From Candidatus Woesearchaeota archaeon (GTDB lineage: Archaea > Nanobdellota > Nanobdellia > Woesearchaeales > JASKKU01): a stretch of 6,348 nt of DNA. Positions 1 through 5,543 of this stretch are shown one piece after another. The notes under the pieces were generated by a model. The model was not told where the DNA came from, did no database searches, and saw only the letters and a program-made list of their open reading frames with translations. The position numbers and the translations under genes were made by a program. The stretch is taken from positions 1-6,348 of the forward strand of contig DSBS01000016.1 of assembly GCA_011045925.1 (NCBI GenBank). The letters are read 5' to 3'. Numbering within the stretch: the stretch's first letter is position 1; each line of letters starts with the position of its first letter.

Positions 1-150
1 ATGCATGAGAATGCCTTTCTGTGCGAAGTATTTCAGCTGCCTGCTTGCAGTTGCAGGCGCAATCTTTATGATTCTTGCGACTTCCCTTACATTGAATTTC
101 CTTCCGGGGTCTTCCAGGAACGGCTCAAGTATGTTTAATTCTTTGAACAT
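1..150 (-). CDS. Partial N-terminus of a winged helix-turn-helix protein, possibly an HTH-nucleotidyltransferase
   Basis: Only the first 50 codons are present; the gene runs off the window at base 1. The protein begins MFKELNILEPFLEDPGRKF and continues with NVREVARII and APATASRQLKYFAQKGIL. This is a classic DNA-binding winged helix: helix 2 (residues 20-30), a turn at KIAPAT, and recognition helix 3 (about 33-46). From memory, archaeal proteins with this opening are often HTH domains fused to an MNT-type nucleotidyltransferase; that part would lie outside the window, so it is an inference. The ATG at 150-148 is preferred because a TATA-like box sits 25 nt upstream, giving a leaderless start. 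The frame stays open further upstream, with a GTG at 198-196, but that start would put the TATA box inside the gene. The HTH call is firm; the fusion is a guess. Confidence 0.7.
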   Translation of the reverse strand, partial: MFKELNILEPFLEDPGRKFNVREVARIIKIAPATASRQLKYFAQKGILMH

Positions 151-171
151 GTGTTTAAAAAAGTGAACAAT

Positions 172-179
172 GTTTATAA
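172..179 (-). promoter_or_regulatory. TATA box of the partial HTH gene
   Basis: On the minus strand this reads TTATAAAC, centred about 25.5 nt before the ATG at 150. That spacing puts the transcription start at or next to the start codon, so the mRNA would be leaderless. Two copies of ACAATGT (167-173 and 197-203, 30 bp apart) flank it and could be regulator half-sites. Confidence 0.5.
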
Positions 180-310
180 GCTTTTTGTTTTCATTCACAA
201 TGTAAACACTTTGGCTTAGCTCAGAGGCACCTGCACAAGCACCAGAAATTGGTAAGATTGCTAGCTAAATTGAAAACCAGCAACCCACTCTTAATACTTT
301 AAAGCACCAC

Positions 311-315
311 AAAAA
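311..315 (-). terminator. Weak oligo-T terminator candidate after the helicase gene
   Basis: Reading on the minus strand, the helicase stop TAA (325-323) is followed within ten bases by GCCTTTTTGTGG. Short T-runs terminate transcription in many archaea. Five Ts is near the lower limit, so this is a weak call. A 9-bp inverted repeat (253-261 with 317-325) overlaps the stop codon, but its 55-nt loop makes it an unlikely terminator hairpin. Confidence 0.25.
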
Positions 316-322
316 GGCAATC

Positions 323-2965
323 TTAATCCTCCCTCTCCTTCCCAAACTGCTCTACAACACTTCTCCAAAGAATGTCATCGCACTCCTCCTCAGCCAGCTG
401 CTCAAAGAACAGCATAAAGTCCTGCTTCCAGGAGAGAACCTGCTCTGCTTTTTTTGAGAATGTCTCAAATGCAGACTTGCTCGGCTTCCTGTCATCCAAC
501 CTGCACCCAATCGTCCCAATGCTTATTCTTGGCCTTAGCGCGCAGAAGCCAATAGCCACCTCAATTTTTTCAATAGGTATATTGTGGACAATTGAGTATG
601 CGTGCCGGTAGGCTTCGAGCTGCTGCCGGTGCTTGGATGCGTAGTTTTCGCTTTTGTCAGTCTTCCAGTCAACTATAAGGTAAGAATCCCTGTTTCTGAA
701 GACAGCATCAACAAAGCCGGAAAAGATTATGTCTGTCTCAGCCCCTACCAGGTCTTTAAGCCTTACCGAAAACCTCTCCTCTGTGTTAACCACTTCAGGG
801 AACCTTTCCTTTATGCTTTCTATCAGCTCATTAAGGTTTTTTATGTAGGGCTCTAGCTCAGGCTCAGCCTCGAACTCCTCGCCTTTGCAGGCTTTGCTGG
901 CAATTGCGTGAACCCTGCTTCCAAGGCTCAGTTCTTTTTTGCCTTCTTTCAGGTTAAGAATCCTGTCCTTCAGGTGGTCAAACGCCTTGTCGCTCAGGCA
1001 GGAGAAAGACAGCTTCTTCAGCCCCTCAAAATAGCACTTAACATAATTAATAAGCCATGGCTTATCTTCTGATGAAAGCAGTTTCCTTGCCCTGTCAAAA
1101 TCCCCGTTGAGAAAGAGCGAGTAAGCCCGCTTTGCACTCTCAGAGAAGCTGGTTTTCCTCCCCGCCTCTGCCTCAAAGCTTTTACTCTCGGAAAACCCAT
1201 TAAGGTAATCATTTGCCTTCTCAGTAAATATGAAAAGCCGCTTTTTTGCCCTTGTCATTGCGACAAAATCCACCCTCAGGGATTCCTCTTCAAGCTCTTC
1301 CTCTGCATCAATGCCCTTTGTTTTCAGAATCGCCTTGACAACATCATCCTGGAAGCTCTCCCTGCCGGCCCTTGTAGGCAGGTAAATCACAGCATCAAAC
1401 TCCCTTCCCTTTGCCTTGTGCACAGTAGTAAGGATAACCTGCTTCTCTTCCCCAGGCTCATTAGCGTTAAGGTCAGAGGACTTAAGGAAATTCACCAGGC
1501 TGTCCAGGCTAGGCTCGTCCAGCACAGCTACCGCCTCCTGAAATGAGTTGTACATGGATGAAGCAGCAAACATGTACTCCTTGCCATATGCGACACATAC
1601 AGGGAAAACCTTCTCAAGGAACAGCCTGCTGGCATCCTCAATAGTGCTTACAGACTCCCTCAGGCTCCTGAACTCAGGGCACTTCTCATAAATCCTTTCC
1701 AGGGTTAAGTTATTTTCTCTGCATATCTCAAAGGCATCCTGAAGCGCACACGGAAAAAAAGGCGTAAGCATGGCTTTTTTTACATCAGCAATATCGCTGC
1801 TTAGCACGCCCTTTATGAAAAATATAATGTTATCCTTGGCTTCCTTGGAGGCAGAGAAGAACATTGATGAGAACTCAATCCCCCTGCTCTTAAGCTCTTT
1901 TCCGATAGCTGCAATCTGGTGGTTTGTCCTTGCAATCACAGCAACCTCCTGTTCCTGCTTCGCAAGCCCTGCCGCCCAGGTGCAGGCTGCGCTTACCGAG
2001 TCTTTTTTGCTTACCTCAAAAACAACAGGCTTATCCCCAGGCTCTGCCTCGTTGTTCCTTAGGTTCTCAAGCTCCCTGGCATGCGACAGGTTTTTTGTAT
2101 GCCTGCAGAAAAACTCCCTGGCATAGGAAAGAATCTCATTTGTGCTCCTGAAGTTCTCAGAAAGAATCCTGTGCTCAGAGTCCTGAAACTTTTCAAAGTT
2201 AAGTATGGACCCGCCCTGGAAGCCGAATATCGCCTGCTTTTTGTCCCCCACAGCAAGGAATTTCTTTCCAGACCTGAGCGCAATGTCTGCTTCCATCACA
2301 TTTACGTCCTGAAGCTCATCAACAAGAACATAGTCAAAAACAGGAAGGCCAGGCATCTTAAGGAATTCAATAAGCATGTCAGCAAAGTCTATGCCCTTGC
2401 CCTGCTTGGCTTTCTCGTACTGCCTGAAAGCCTCAACAAAGTACTCAGCGAACTTCTCAATCTCTTCCCTGCTGTACCTGGCTCTTGGCTTAACCAGGGC
2501 CTTTGCTTGCTCAAGGTTTATATCATCAGGCATTACGCCAAAGCTCTTAAGGTAGCGGATAAGGTTCTCCATCTTAGGGACAATGGTTTCAGTCAGGTAG
2601 TCATCTTCATAATTAAGCATCTTCTTCTCCTTGACAAGCTTAAGTATGCTGTACCTTAGCAGGTTCTGGGAAATCAGCCTGTCTGAGTCAAGATAGCTAA
2701 ACGCAAAGGCATGGAAAGTAAAGATATTCATCTTTGAAGGGTCCACCCTGTTTCCAACGAGCTTTCCAATGCCCTCCTCCATCTCCCCCTTGGCCTTCTC
2801 AGTGAAAGTAAGGCAGAGAATATTCTCGGGGCTTACACCCTCTTCAATCAGCCTTAAGTACCTATGGGCAAGAAGCAGGGTTTTGCCTGTGCCCGGGTTT
2901 GCAGTCACAAGCACATTTCCTTTGATTTTTATGATATCTTTCTTTTCCTGGTTTATTGATGGCAT
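323..2965 (-). CDS. UvrD/Rep-type SF1 helicase fused to RecB-like PD-(D/E)XK nuclease
   Basis: An 880-aa ATP-dependent DNA helicase-nuclease with AddA/RecB-like architecture, expected to unwind and cut DNA ends during repair, recombination or defence. Helicase motifs appear in order: Walker A ANPGTGKT (22-29), Ia TFTEKA (53-58), Ib TFHAF (83-87), II VDELQD (215-220), III VGDKKQAIFGFQGG (239-252), IV LSENFRS (268-274), V TTVHKAKG (513-520) and VI VAMTRAKKRL (568-577). The C-terminal nuclease keeps His686 (SRVHAI), Asp753 (GFVDAVF), Asp766 and Lys768 (IVDWKTD) and the Gln782-x3-Tyr786 motif, so both activities look intact. It is much shorter than bacterial AddA (about 1,200 aa), and no AddB/RecC partner is in the window. 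Motif III has FQGG where most relatives have FRGA. The ATG has a TATA-like box about 32 nt upstream. It lies divergent to the peptidase gene. Function is firm at family level; the exact pathway is unknown. Confidence 0.95.
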   Translation of the reverse strand: MPSINQEKKDIIKIKGNVLVTANPGTGKTLLLAHRYLRLIEEGVSPENILCLTFTEKAKGEMEEGIGKLVGNRVDPSKMNIFTFHAFAFSYLDSDRLISQNLLRYSILKLVKEKKMLNYEDDYLTETIVPKMENLIRYLKSFGVMPDDINLEQAKALVKPRARYSREEIEKFAEYFVEAFRQYEKAKQGKGIDFADMLIEFLKMPGLPVFDYVLVDELQDVNVMEADIALRSGKKFLAVGDKKQAIFGFQGGSILNFEKFQDSEHRILSENFRSTNEILSYAREFFCRHTKNLSHARELENLRNNEAEPGDKPVVFEVSKKDSVSAACTWAAGLAKQEQEVAVIARTNHQIAAIGKELKSRGIEFSSMFFSASKEAKDNIIFFIKGVLSSDIADVKKAMLTPFFPCALQDAFEICRENNLTLERIYEKCPEFRSLRESVSTIEDASRLFLEKVFPVCVAYGKEYMFAASSMYNSFQEAVAVLDEPSLDSLVNFLKSSDLNANEPGEEKQVILTTVHKAKGREFDAVIYLPTRAGRESFQDDVVKAILKTKGIDAEEELEEESLRVDFVAMTRAKKRLFIFTEKANDYLNGFSESKSFEAEAGRKTSFSESAKRAYSLFLNGDFDRARKLLSSEDKPWLINYVKCYFEGLKKLSFSCLSDKAFDHLKDRILNLKEGKKELSLGSRVHAIASKACKGEEFEAEPELEPYIKNLNELIESIKERFPEVVNTEERFSVRLKDLVGAETDIIFSGFVDAVFRNRDSYLIVDWKTDKSENYASKHRQQLEAYRHAYSIVHNIPIEKIEVAIGFCALRPRISIGTIGCRLDDRKPSKSAFETFSKKAEQVLSWKQDFMLFFEQLAEEECDDILWRSVVEQFGKERED

Positions 2966-2993
2966 TTCTTAAAGCGTTAATTAGAAGGATGGG

Positions 2994-3001
2994 TTTATTA
3001 A
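2994..3001 (-). promoter_or_regulatory. TATA-like box of the helicase-nuclease gene
   Basis: The minus strand reads TTAATAAA inside an A-rich tract (A7 just upstream), centred about 32 nt before the ATG at 2965. This predicts a leader of only about 6 nt. No Shine-Dalgarno sequence precedes the ATG (CGCTTTAAGAAATG), which fits a nearly leaderless mRNA. Confidence 0.45.
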
Positions 3002-3034
3002 TTTTTTTGTTTGGGTGATTTAAGGGCGCGGATA

Positions 3035-3046
3035 AAGCATATGCTT
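3035..3046. repeat. Perfect 12-bp palindrome, candidate operator
   Basis: AAGCATATGCTT is fully self-complementary. It ends 7 bp before the TATA-like box of the peptidase gene and lies between two divergent promoters, a typical place for a dimeric regulator. A shorter palindrome, AAGCTT (3050-3055), follows. The regulator is unknown. Confidence 0.4.
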
Positions 3047-3053
3047 AGAAAGC

Positions 3054-3061
3054 TTAATAAA
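3054..3061 (+). promoter_or_regulatory. TATA-like box of the peptidase E-like gene
   Basis: TTAATAAA is centred about 26.5 nt before the ATG at 3084, so transcription would begin around the start codon. A purine stretch AGAGGAG (3068-3074) ends 9 nt before the ATG and could act as a ribosome-binding site only if transcription starts further upstream, for example from the TTTATTAA at 2994-3001 read on the plus strand. Which of the two is used cannot be told from sequence. Confidence 0.45.
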
Positions 3062-3083
3062 TGATGAAGAGGAGTTTTATTTT

Positions 3084-3755
3084 ATGAGGCTGTGCCTTTC
3101 AGGCGGAGGAAGTGGAGAAAAGTCAGCTGAACTAGATAAAATGTTTGCTTCTGCTGTTGGTAAATCTAAACCTCTTTTGTATATTCCCATTGCATGGGCT
3201 AATAAAGAAAATCATTATTCTGAGTGTTTCAAATGGTTAAATAAAGCATTAAGGCGGTTTGGAATATACCATATTGAGATGTGGGCTGAAAAAGATTTGC
3301 GGGAGAGAACAGAAGCAGACCTGGATAGGTTTGGCGGAGTTTATGTTGGAGGAGGAAACACTTTTTATCTTCTGAAAGAATTAAGAGATTCTGGTTTTCT
3401 GCCAAAACTTGAAAGGCTCATTAAAAGAAATGTTCCCTATTACGGCGGAAGTGCAGGAGCAATACTTTGTGGCAAAACAATTATTTCCTCAATTTTTTCA
3501 GACTCAAATTATGTTGGGCTGAAAAACCTTGAAGCCATGCATTTAGTAAGAGATTATGATTTATGGTGCCATTATGAGCCGGCAGATAATGAAAAAATCC
3601 AGGGATTCAGAGAGGCATATAGCCTGGACTTAATCGCTTTGCCAGAAAACACAGGGCTTTTTGTAACAGAAAAAGAGATTGAAGCCATAGGCCCCGGATC
3701 TGCTTATCTGCCAAGCAAAGAAATGAGGGAAATTAAGCCCGGGCAAAAGTTTTAG
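3084..3755 (+). CDS. Peptidase E-like serine hydrolase (family S51, class I glutamine amidotransferase-like fold)
   Basis: A 223-aa protein close in length to bacterial PepE (about 229 aa), a cytoplasmic dipeptidase specific for Asp-X dipeptides. Visible landmarks are the N-terminal glycine-rich strand LSGGGSGEKS (5-14), the family motif GGVYVGGGNTFYLL (84-97), and the nucleophile elbow YYGGSAGAIL with Ser123. His163 (WCHYEP) and Glu188 (LPENTG) sit where the S51 Ser-His-Glu triad is expected; this alignment was made by eye. There is no signal peptide or membrane segment, so it should be cytosolic. Substrate specificity is inferred from the family only; related S51 proteins include cyanophycinases. 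The gene stands alone on its strand, divergent from the helicase-nuclease. Its codons are clearly AT-richer (AAA, GAA, AAT favoured) than those of its neighbours, hinting at a different origin. Confidence 0.88.
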   Translation: MRLCLSGGGSGEKSAELDKMFASAVGKSKPLLYIPIAWANKENHYSECFKWLNKALRRFGIYHIEMWAEKDLRERTEADLDRFGGVYVGGGNTFYLLKELRDSGFLPKLERLIKRNVPYYGGSAGAILCGKTIISSIFSDSNYVGLKNLEAMHLVRDYDLWCHYEPADNEKIQGFREAYSLDLIALPENTGLFVTEKEIEAIGPGSAYLPSKEMREIKPGQKF

Positions 3756-3924
3756 GGCTCAAGGGCATTCAGGCAAAAGCGCAATTTGTTTATTAATTGT
3801 CTGAGCAGCTTATTAAGAGTGAATCTTTCGCTGTTAAGAAAATTTAACAAGTGTTAAAGTCTTTTAATATCCGCACTAGGTTAAAACAATTGCAAACAAG
3901 TAATTAATTACTAACATAAGTAAA
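3756..3924. other. AT-rich non-coding stretch
   Basis: No convincing reading frame is seen on either strand. It holds short inverted repeats built on TTAA, such as GTTAA (3833-3837) with TTAAC (3844-3848), then AT-rich sequence leading to the broken gene. No RNA gene or clear terminator was recognised. Confidence 0.5.
3899..3912. repeat. Perfect 14-bp AT-rich palindrome before the broken gene
   Basis: AGTAATTAATTACT is fully self-complementary and is centred about 20 nt before the ATG at 3925. It could be the remains of a promoter or operator. The local sequence is extremely AT-rich, so chance is a real alternative. Confidence 0.3.
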
Positions 3925-4190
3925 ATGATACTAAAACAAGAAATCTTTGAATAATTAGAAAAAATAGGCAAATTCTACAATTTAGACATAAGCCTGAAAA
4001 TCTTTCCAGAATTAGAAGCAAGCATTTTAATAAAGGAATCAATAAAAAACCACATTTACATAAAGAATTCAGAAAAAATAGTGCAGGAATTGGTAAATGG
4101 CAAATATCGGCTGGCTTTATTGTGATATGTAAAGATTTAATAACTACAATAACAGAGAGAGAAATCTCAGAAATAAGAAAAAAAGTATAA
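3925..4190 (+). pseudogene. Remnant of a small gene of unknown function, broken by stops and a frameshift
   Basis: From the ATG the frame reads MILKQEIFE, hits TAA at 3952-3954, then continues open for 56 codons with protein-like content (LEKIGKFYNLDISLKIF, LEASILIKESIKNHIYIKN, SEKIVQELVNGKYRLALL) to TGA at 4123-4125. A second frame takes over nearby, ending DLITTITEREISEIRKKV and a stop at 4188-4190. Joining the two needs one single-base deletion around 4126-4134. The intact protein would have had about 88 residues. The stretch with LKIF and LIKESIKNHIYIKN loosely recalls the C-terminal end of archaeal MNT-type nucleotidyltransferases; this is a weak impression. AT content is extreme, so open frames partly arise by chance, but the residue pattern looks like decayed coding sequence. 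It ends 2 bp from the convergent nucleotidyltransferase gene. Confidence 0.45.
4178..4184 (-). terminator. Oligo-T terminator of the nucleotidyltransferase operon
   Basis: Eight bases after the nucleotidyltransferase stop codon the minus strand reads ACTTTTTTTCTTATTTC, a T7 run followed by more Ts. There is no hairpin, which is the usual form of archaeal intrinsic termination. It overlaps the end of the broken gene on the other strand. Confidence 0.45.
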
Positions 4191-4192
4191 AT

Positions 4193-4852
4193 TCAAAAGC
4201 CCATCTGCTTCTCCTTTGCCTGCCCCTGCACAATGCTGAACAGCCTGTCAAGGGCCTGCTTTGGGATGTTTGCTTTCATCCTGTTCCTGAGCTCCTCCAG
4301 GAATGCCCCGAGCTCAAAAGCAGCAGCCTCTTCCCCAAGCCCAATCTGGCTTTTTGCTTCATCTATAAGCACATCCCAGTTGATATTTACTGCCTCAATA
4401 ATGCTTCTGGCGTCATCCTTGTCCTTTACCCTGTCTGTAGCGCATTTCAGCATGATAATATCATGAGGGTCAGCAGCCTTCAGCACAAGGCTGTCCCCGA
4501 ACTGGTACACATTCACTGCCCTCCTGCGCATGCCTTCTGAGAACCTGAAATGGATTACCCTGCCCACAAACAGGTCAAGCCTCTCATCCGCAAGCTTAAG
4601 CATTATCGGCCTGTTTTTCCTTTTGCCGTAAACCCTGACAGCATCCATCTCCAGATATCCCAGGGACTTCGCCGCCTCCCTGAAAGCATCCCTGTCTTTG
4701 CTGCTCTCAAACACCAGGTCAATGTCAAGCGTGGCCTCCTTTAAGCCAAGGAGCATCATGGCAGTGCCCCCTATGGCGTACGCAGTTATCTTTCTTTTAA
4801 GCCTCCTGGAGATCCCCAGGAGCAGCCTTTGCTGCTGCTCTATCCCAATCAC
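4193..4852 (-). CDS. DUF6036/AbiEii-like nucleotidyltransferase, putative toxin component
   Basis: A 219-aa member of the polymerase-beta-like nucleotidyltransferase superfamily. The active-site pattern is present: IGGT (27-30), Asp43 and Asp45 in LDIDLV, and a third acidic residue Asp93 in RLDLFV. The later KDKDDA stretch (143-148), followed by a helical C-terminus, matches AbiEii/DUF6036-type proteins, some of which are toxins that add nucleotides to tRNA or other targets. The GTG at 4852-4850 is chosen as start: it has GGAGG seven bases upstream and overlaps the upstream stop as GTGA. The longer ATG start at 4900 would add 16 residues encoded within the upstream gene and has no such signal. 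Co-transcription with the winged-helix gene suggests a toxin-antitoxin or regulated-modification pair. Catalysis is well supported; target and toxicity are inferred. Confidence 0.85.
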   Translation of the reverse strand: MIGIEQQQRLLLGISRRLKRKITAYAIGGTAMMLLGLKEATLDIDLVFESSKDRDAFREAAKSLGYLEMDAVRVYGKRKNRPIMLKLADERLDLFVGRVIHFRFSEGMRRRAVNVYQFGDSLVLKAADPHDIIMLKCATDRVKDKDDARSIIEAVNINWDVLIDEAKSQIGLGEEAAAFELGAFLEELRNRMKANIPKQALDRLFSIVQGQAKEKQMGF

Positions 4853-5469
4853 CTGTACTCCTCCAGGTCTTTTTTGTTGAAAGGCAGGAAAACCTTCCAC
4901 TTCTTTTCTATCCCCTTAAAGTCATCCGAGCTAAGCCCAGGTATGATATAGACAGGCCTGCTGTGCCCTTTAGGCAGGCAGTTGCCCAGGAACCTTTTTG
5001 GGGCTTTCTTTACCTTTGTGCAAGTCCTTGCGAGATCGTACAATGCCGCAACCTGCCTTGTAGTGTTGTTTTCCCTGGCCAGGCTGTAGAGCCTGCCCCA
5101 GTCCTTAACCTTCCTGAACAAAGCTAAGGAAGCCAGGATCAGCCTGAGGCTTTTGGAGCTTATCGCGTATATCAGGGCATCCTCAGGCTTTAGCTCCTTT
5201 CCATATACCCTGTATGTGCCTGGGTCAGCCACTTTTAAAGGAGAGCTTTCATTGATCAGCTCATAATAGCTCTTTCCCCCCAGCCTGTTCTCAGGCGAGA
5301 TGTAGTAAACCCTTGTGTTGTCCGGCTGCCTTTTTGTCTTTACGTAGCCCTTTTTCCTTAGCCTGTGCACATAGTAGATGGCTTTCTCCCTATTGGTTTT
5401 TAACGCATCCTTTATGGACTCTATTGTATGCACACCCTGCAGCTTTTGAAGCAGTGTTTTTGCCTGCAT
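4849..5469 (-). CDS. Winged-helix DNA-binding protein, putative antitoxin/regulator of the nucleotidyltransferase
   Basis: A 206-aa protein with an N-terminal winged helix (about residues 1-58): TIESIKDAL (helix 2), TNREKAIYYVHRLRKKGYV (turn and recognition helix) and a wing, KTKRQPDNTRVYYIS. The middle (about 95-160) is helical with many basic residues, and the C-terminal part ends PFNKKDLEEYR. No membrane segment or enzyme motif is visible. It is the first gene of a two-gene operon, its stop overlapping the nucleotidyltransferase start by four bases. This order and arrangement resemble AbiEi-AbiEii systems, in which the HTH protein represses the operon and counters the toxin. Sequence similarity to AbiEi beyond the winged helix is not evident by eye, so the antitoxin role rests on context. 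The ATG has a near-ideal TATA box 24.5 nt upstream. Local G+C (58% in one 60-base sample) is the highest of the samples counted. Confidence 0.82.
   Translation of the reverse strand: MQAKTLLQKLQGVHTIESIKDALKTNREKAIYYVHRLRKKGYVKTKRQPDNTRVYYISPENRLGGKSYYELINESSPLKVADPGTYRVYGKELKPEDALIYAISSKSLRLILASLALFRKVKDWGRLYSLARENNTTRQVAALYDLARTCTKVKKAPKRFLGNCLPKGHSRPVYIIPGLSSDDFKGIEKKWKVFLPFNKKDLEEYR
4858..4864 (-). promoter_or_regulatory. Shine-Dalgarno site that decides the nucleotidyltransferase start
   Basis: The minus strand reads GGAGGAGTACAGGTG: a GGAGG core, seven bases, then the GTG start at 4852-4850. The site lies inside the last codons of the winged-helix gene. It is the only strong, well-spaced Shine-Dalgarno site in the window and belongs to the only gene that is internal to an operon. 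Confidence 0.75.
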
Positions 5470-5488
5470 AGTTTAATGTAGGGCAGGG

Positions 5489-5498
5489 TTTATTTAAA
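5489..5498 (-). promoter_or_regulatory. TATA box of the winged-helix/nucleotidyltransferase operon
   Basis: The minus strand reads TTTAAATAAA, very close to the archaeal TATA consensus, centred 24.5 nt before the ATG at 5469. This predicts a leaderless transcript and gives the operon its own promoter, separate from the CFI-box gene 75 bp upstream. Confidence 0.65.
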
Positions 5499-5499
5499 G

Positions 5500-5525
5500 G
5501 TTGCGGTTTTTAAGAAGGCTGCAAC
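5500..5525. repeat. Short inverted repeat upstream of the operon TATA box
   Basis: GTTGC (5500-5504) and GCAAC (5521-5525) are perfect 5-bp arms separated by 16 bp, immediately upstream of the operon TATA box. A dimeric winged-helix protein could bind here and autoregulate. The arms are short, so chance occurrence is likely enough to keep confidence low. Confidence 0.25.
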
Positions 5526-5543
5526 AAGGGAGGAGAGGTAGTC

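Noticed and set aside
5..166. Small plus-strand reading frame of 53 aa with a hydrophobic stretch that looks like a single membrane helix
   Set aside because: It lies opposite the start of the HTH gene on the minus strand, whose winged-helix sequence is far more convincing. The hydrophobic run is the antisense of that coding sequence.
211..285. tRNA-like A-box (GGCTTAGCTCAGAGG)
   Set aside because: The D-stem does not close, no GGTTC-type B-box follows, and no acceptor stem can be paired.
2081..2659. 192-aa plus-strand open frame inside the helicase gene
   Set aside because: It is antisense to helicase motifs II-III; its length follows from the codon use of the real gene, and it shows no domain of its own.
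3002..3008. T7 run on the plus strand in the divergent promoter region as a terminator
   Set aside because: No plus-strand gene ends upstream of it; on the minus strand it is the A-rich tract just before the helicase TATA box.
4853..4900. 16-residue N-terminal extension of the nucleotidyltransferase from the ATG at 4900
   Set aside because: The extension lies entirely within the upstream gene, has no ribosome-binding site, and reads as unrelated sequence; the GTG at 4852 has a strong Shine-Dalgarno and a 4-bp overlap.
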